DNA of 8,551 nt from Paraclostridium ghonii. GTDB taxonomy: Bacteria; Bacillota; Clostridia; Peptostreptococcales; Peptostreptococcaceae. Below the pieces are notes generated by a model. It made no database searches. It was given only the letters and a program-made list of their open reading frames with translations, and was not told the origin of the DNA. The position numbers were made by a program, and so were the translations under genes. Positions 6,613 through 8,551 of the stretch are shown in pieces; within the stretch, counting starts at the first letter, position 1; each line of letters begins with the position of its first letter. The DNA is taken from contig NZ_JAKEDR010000154.1 in the NCBI RefSeq assembly GCF_023653455.1, positions 1-8,551 on the forward strand, in the 5' to 3' direction.

Positions 6613-6754
6613 ATTAAAATTAAATATAAAAAATTCAAAATATTTTAATAAAATTAAGTGTAAATTGTTGAAAAATTACAATTCAAAAAATTAGAATTTA
6701 TATAAAATTAAGTTAAATTGAAATTTAAAGAAAATAAAAAAAATAAAAAAAATA
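6613..6754. other. Extremely A+T-rich spacer with A-tracts
   Basis: Only 11 of these 142 bases are G or C. No coding frame is supportable. The last 30 bases before the lysA promoter are A-tracts separated by single T residues, which fits an UP-element-like or bent segment that would help RNA polymerase binding. Confidence 0.5.
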
Positions 6755-6783
6755 TTGACAAATGCAAATTTTATATGTAAAAT
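6755..6783 (+). promoter_or_regulatory. Promoter of the lysine riboswitch and lysA
   Basis: A perfect -35 TTGACA (6755-6760) is followed after 17 bases by TAAAAT (6778-6783), a five-of-six -10. Transcription would start near 6790, just upstream of the riboswitch P1 helix, the right place. A-tracts upstream add support. Confidence 0.8.
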
Positions 6784-6804
6784 CACATATAAATAAATTG
6801 AATA

Positions 6805-6979
6805 TTAATTGTAGAGGTCGCGATAATAATAAGTACCATTAATGAGTTAAGCACAAAGATTTAGTGGGAAAGGGATTATCGCCGAAGGATATAGCTGATG
6901 CTTTAAGGCTATATACCTGGGGATGTATATAATATATGCATAACTGTCACAATATTAAATTGTGTTGAGCTACATTTAA
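6805..6979 (+). ncRNA. Lysine riboswitch aptamer (L-box)
   Basis: This is a cis-acting RNA that binds lysine. Conserved core segments appear in the expected order: AGAGGT-GCGA (from 6813), AAGTA (6831-6835), GGGAAAGGG (6866-6874), CGCCGAAGG (6880-6888), CCTGGGG (6916-6922) and ACTGTCAC (6943-6950). Helices can be traced. P1 is TTAA-T-TGTAG (6805-6814) with CTACA-T-TTAA (6970-6979). P2 is 6820-6827 with 6875-6882. P3 is 6889-6895 with 6908-6914. P4 is 6923-6929 with 6935-6941, one wobble. P5 is 6948-6953 with 6959-6964. The five-helix junction and the total length of about 175 bases match the class. It precedes lysA, a classical target, so lysine should repress the gene by premature termination. 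Confidence 0.95.
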
Positions 6980-7057
6980 GGAATAGATAGTTATATGTAT
7001 ATTTAATAATGAATTATGGTACATATTTTTATTTGAATTTTTGATACCCCTTAAGTG
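6973..7057 (+). promoter_or_regulatory. Antiterminator of the lysine riboswitch
   Basis: CATTTAAGG (6973-6981) can pair with CCTTAAGTG (7049-7057), nine pairs with one wobble. Inside it, ATATGTA (6993-6999) pairs with TACATAT (7020-7026). The outer helix uses part of the P1 3' strand and most of the terminator 5' arm, so it cannot coexist with either. It should form when lysine is scarce and let transcription continue into lysA. Confidence 0.72.
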
Positions 7058-7082
7058 AAACTTAAGGGGTATTTTTGTTTTT
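7044..7082 (+). terminator. Riboswitch-controlled intrinsic terminator
   Basis: ATACCCCTTAAG (7044-7055) pairs perfectly with CTTAAGGGGTAT (7061-7072), a 12-bp stem with a five-base loop TGAAA. A T-rich run follows (7073-7082, one G). It stands between the lysine aptamer and the lysA ribosome binding site and is the expression platform of the switch. Confidence 0.95.
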
Positions 7083-7105
7083 CAAAAACTATCAATACAA
7101 AAAAT

Positions 7106-7111
7106 AGGAGG
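7106..7111 (+). promoter_or_regulatory. lysA ribosome binding site (sets the start)
   Basis: A consensus AGGAGG lies nine bases before the ATG at 7121. The reading frame stays open upstream to a GTG at 7055, but that codon is inside the terminator hairpin and has no ribosome binding site, so 7121 is the start. Confidence 0.92.
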
Positions 7112-7120
7112 ACTCAAGGT

Positions 7121-8419
7121 ATGAAGCTACAAGGGACTATGTCAGTAAATGGAAATGAATTATATGTAGGTGGAGTTAGTTGCAAGGAACTTAGAGAAAA
7201 ATATAAAACACCTCTTTATATATTTGATGAGGAACTAGTAAGAAATAATTGCAAAGAATATATAAAATATTTTAAAGTTAATGAAAATAATAATAGAGTT
7301 GCATATGCAGGTAAAGCATTTTTGCCAATATATATGTGTAAATTAATAAATGAAGAAGGATTATACCTTGACGTAGTATCAGGAGGTGAACTTTTTACAG
7401 CATATAAATCGGGGTTTCCAATGGAAAAAGTATTATTCCATGGAAATAATAAAACAATAGATGAAATTGAAATGGGAGTAGAATTTGGAGTAGGGAGATT
7501 TGTTGTAGATAATTATTATGAATTAGAGTTGTTACAAAGTATTTGTGAACAAAAAAATAAAATTCAATATATATATTTTAGAATAACACCAGGAATAGAA
7601 GCTCATACTCATGAGTATATAAAAACTGGACAAATAGATTCGAAATTTGGATTTGCATTGTCAAATGGGGATTTACAAGATGCATTAAAAAGCTTAAAAA
7701 AATATAAAAATATCAGACTAATAGGATTACATGCACATATAGGATCTCAAATTTTTGATGTTGAACCATATTTAGATGAAGTTCAAATAATGATGAACTT
7801 AGTAAAAGAAATAAAGAATGAATACGATATAGATATAGAGGAAGTTGATTTAGGTGGAGGGGTAGGTGTTTATTATACAGAAAATGATGAACCTAAAACA
7901 ATAAAAGAGTTTTGCAGTGCAATAATAGAAAAAGTTGAAACTGTATGCGAAGAAATAAATATAAAAGTACCAATTTTAATAATAGAGCCAGGAAGATCAA
8001 TAGTAGCAAATGGAGGAAGTACAATATATACAGTAGGTTCTATAAAAGATATAAAAGATGTAAGAACTTATGTAAGTGTTGATGGCGGAATGACAGATAA
8101 CATAAGACCTTCATTATATCAAGCTGGATATGAGTGTTCGATTGCTAATAAAATGGGTGTAGACAAAAACAATAAAGTTACAATAGCTGGTAAATGTTGT
8201 GAAAGTGGGGATATACTTATAACAGATGTAGATGTTATGGATATAGAAAGTGGGGACATATTGATAATGTCATCAACAGGGGCATATGGTTACTCAATGG
8301 CATCAAATTATAATAAAATAATAAAGCCTGCAGTAGTAGCTGTTAAGGATGGTAATAGCAAATTAATATGCAAAAGAGAAAGTCTAGAAGAACTTTTAAG
8401 ATTAGAAATAGTTGAGTAA
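7121..8419 (+). CDS. lysA: Diaminopimelate decarboxylase
   Basis: This 432-residue cytosolic PLP enzyme (fold-type III) converts meso-diaminopimelate to L-lysine and CO2, the last step of lysine synthesis. The N-terminal barrel carries the Schiff-base lysine Lys65 in AYAGKAF (61-67), VSGGELFTA (86-94), FHGNNKT (106-112), the HAHIGSQ motif (204-210), whose His206 contacts the cofactor, and the glycine loop DLGGGVGV (243-250), which binds phosphate. EPGRS (289-293) binds cofactor and substrate. The C-terminal part has DGGMTDNIRP (321-330), the catalytic-interface motif CESGD (360-364), whose cysteine comes from the partner subunit of the dimer, and GAYGYSMASNYN (387-398). Length is normal (about 415-440). 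The upstream lysine riboswitch independently supports DAP rather than ornithine or arginine decarboxylase. No dapA/dapB-type gene is in the window, so it is a single-gene unit. Confidence 0.97.
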   Translation: MKLQGTMSVNGNELYVGGVSCKELREKYKTPLYIFDEELVRNNCKEYIKYFKVNENNNRVAYAGKAFLPIYMCKLINEEGLYLDVVSGGELFTAYKSGFPMEKVLFHGNNKTIDEIEMGVEFGVGRFVVDNYYELELLQSICEQKNKIQYIYFRITPGIEAHTHEYIKTGQIDSKFGFALSNGDLQDALKSLKKYKNIRLIGLHAHIGSQIFDVEPYLDEVQIMMNLVKEIKNEYDIDIEEVDLGGGVGVYYTENDEPKTIKEFCSAIIEKVETVCEEINIKVPILIIEPGRSIVANGGSTIYTVGSIKDIKDVRTYVSVDGGMTDNIRPSLYQAGYECSIANKMGVDKNNKVTIAGKCCESGDILITDVDVMDIESGDILIMSSTGAYGYSMASNYNKIIKPAVVAVKDGNSKLICKRESLEELLRLEIVE

Positions 8420-8422
8420 ATT

Positions 8423-8470
8423 AAAGTTAAAGCCTGTATTAGTTATTTAATTAATACAGGCTTTAACTTT
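8423..8470 (+). terminator. Terminator of lysA, 19-bp perfect hairpin
   Basis: Bases 8423-8441 pair perfectly with 8452-8470 around a ten-base loop. The core GCCTG/CAGGC gives the G-C pairs, and the ends are AAAG and CTTT. There is no separate T run beyond the stem, so the terminal U residues would have to come from the stem itself. The remaining 81 bases to the end of the window show no gene. Confidence 0.78.
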
Positions 8471-8551
8471 ACATATAAACAATATTTTAGTATATAATTC
8501 AAAAAATTATTAATTTATAAAATAAGATTTAATATGGTTATTATTGTAAAT

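Noticed and set aside
5204..7121. The idea that the lysine riboswitch also controls the ArsB/NhaD-type transporter as a lysine transporter
   Set aside because: The transporter is on the opposite strand and divergently transcribed, so the riboswitch RNA cannot be in its leader. The known lysine-regulated antiporter (LysW) is of the NhaC family, not this one.

Overview
The window looks like chromosomal DNA from a low-G+C Gram-positive anaerobe of the Clostridia, plausibly Peptostreptococcaceae or a Clostridium relative. The grounds are the very A+T-rich composition, strong AGGAGG-type ribosome binding sites, a lysine (L-box) riboswitch with an intrinsic terminator, and a soluble PAS-type orphan histidine kinase of clostridial style. 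The species placement is inference. No rRNA, tRNA, transposase, phage gene or CRISPR array is visible.

Layout. 1-252: A+T-rich leader with a plausible promoter. 253-1710 (+): cytosolic two-PAS sensor histidine kinase with no partner response regulator in view. 1888-2277 (+): small DUF4870-like membrane protein. It converges on a calcium/sodium antiporter-family gene (3267-2314, -) across a shared 14-bp hairpin terminator. 3419-3751 (+): 110-residue glycine-rich membrane protein, transcribed divergently from the antiporter and closed by its own terminator. 4042-4614 (+): flavodoxin-fold NAD(P)H oxidoreductase. It converges across an 18-bp perfect hairpin on a two-gene minus-strand operon: an ArsB/NhaD-superfamily (P-protein-like) transporter (6469-5204) followed 22 bases later by an unrecognised 157-residue protein (5181-4708). 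6470-7120 is a divergent control region. It holds a nested inverted repeat, an extremely A+T-rich stretch, a strong promoter and a lysine riboswitch ending in a terminator. 7121-8419 (+): lysA, diaminopimelate decarboxylase, followed by a 19-bp hairpin.

The clearest regulatory logic is at lysA. The 3' strand of riboswitch helix P1, an antiterminator and the terminator share bases, so lysine should fold P1, free the terminator and shut off the last step of lysine synthesis. The other genes are separate small transcription units (sensing, ion or anion transport, redox) with no obvious joint pathway. The least understood parts are the 157-residue partner of the transporter, the 110-residue membrane protein and the palindrome at 6532-6612. 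I see no convincing large undescribed system; the genes are mostly ordinary core or near-core clostridial functions.
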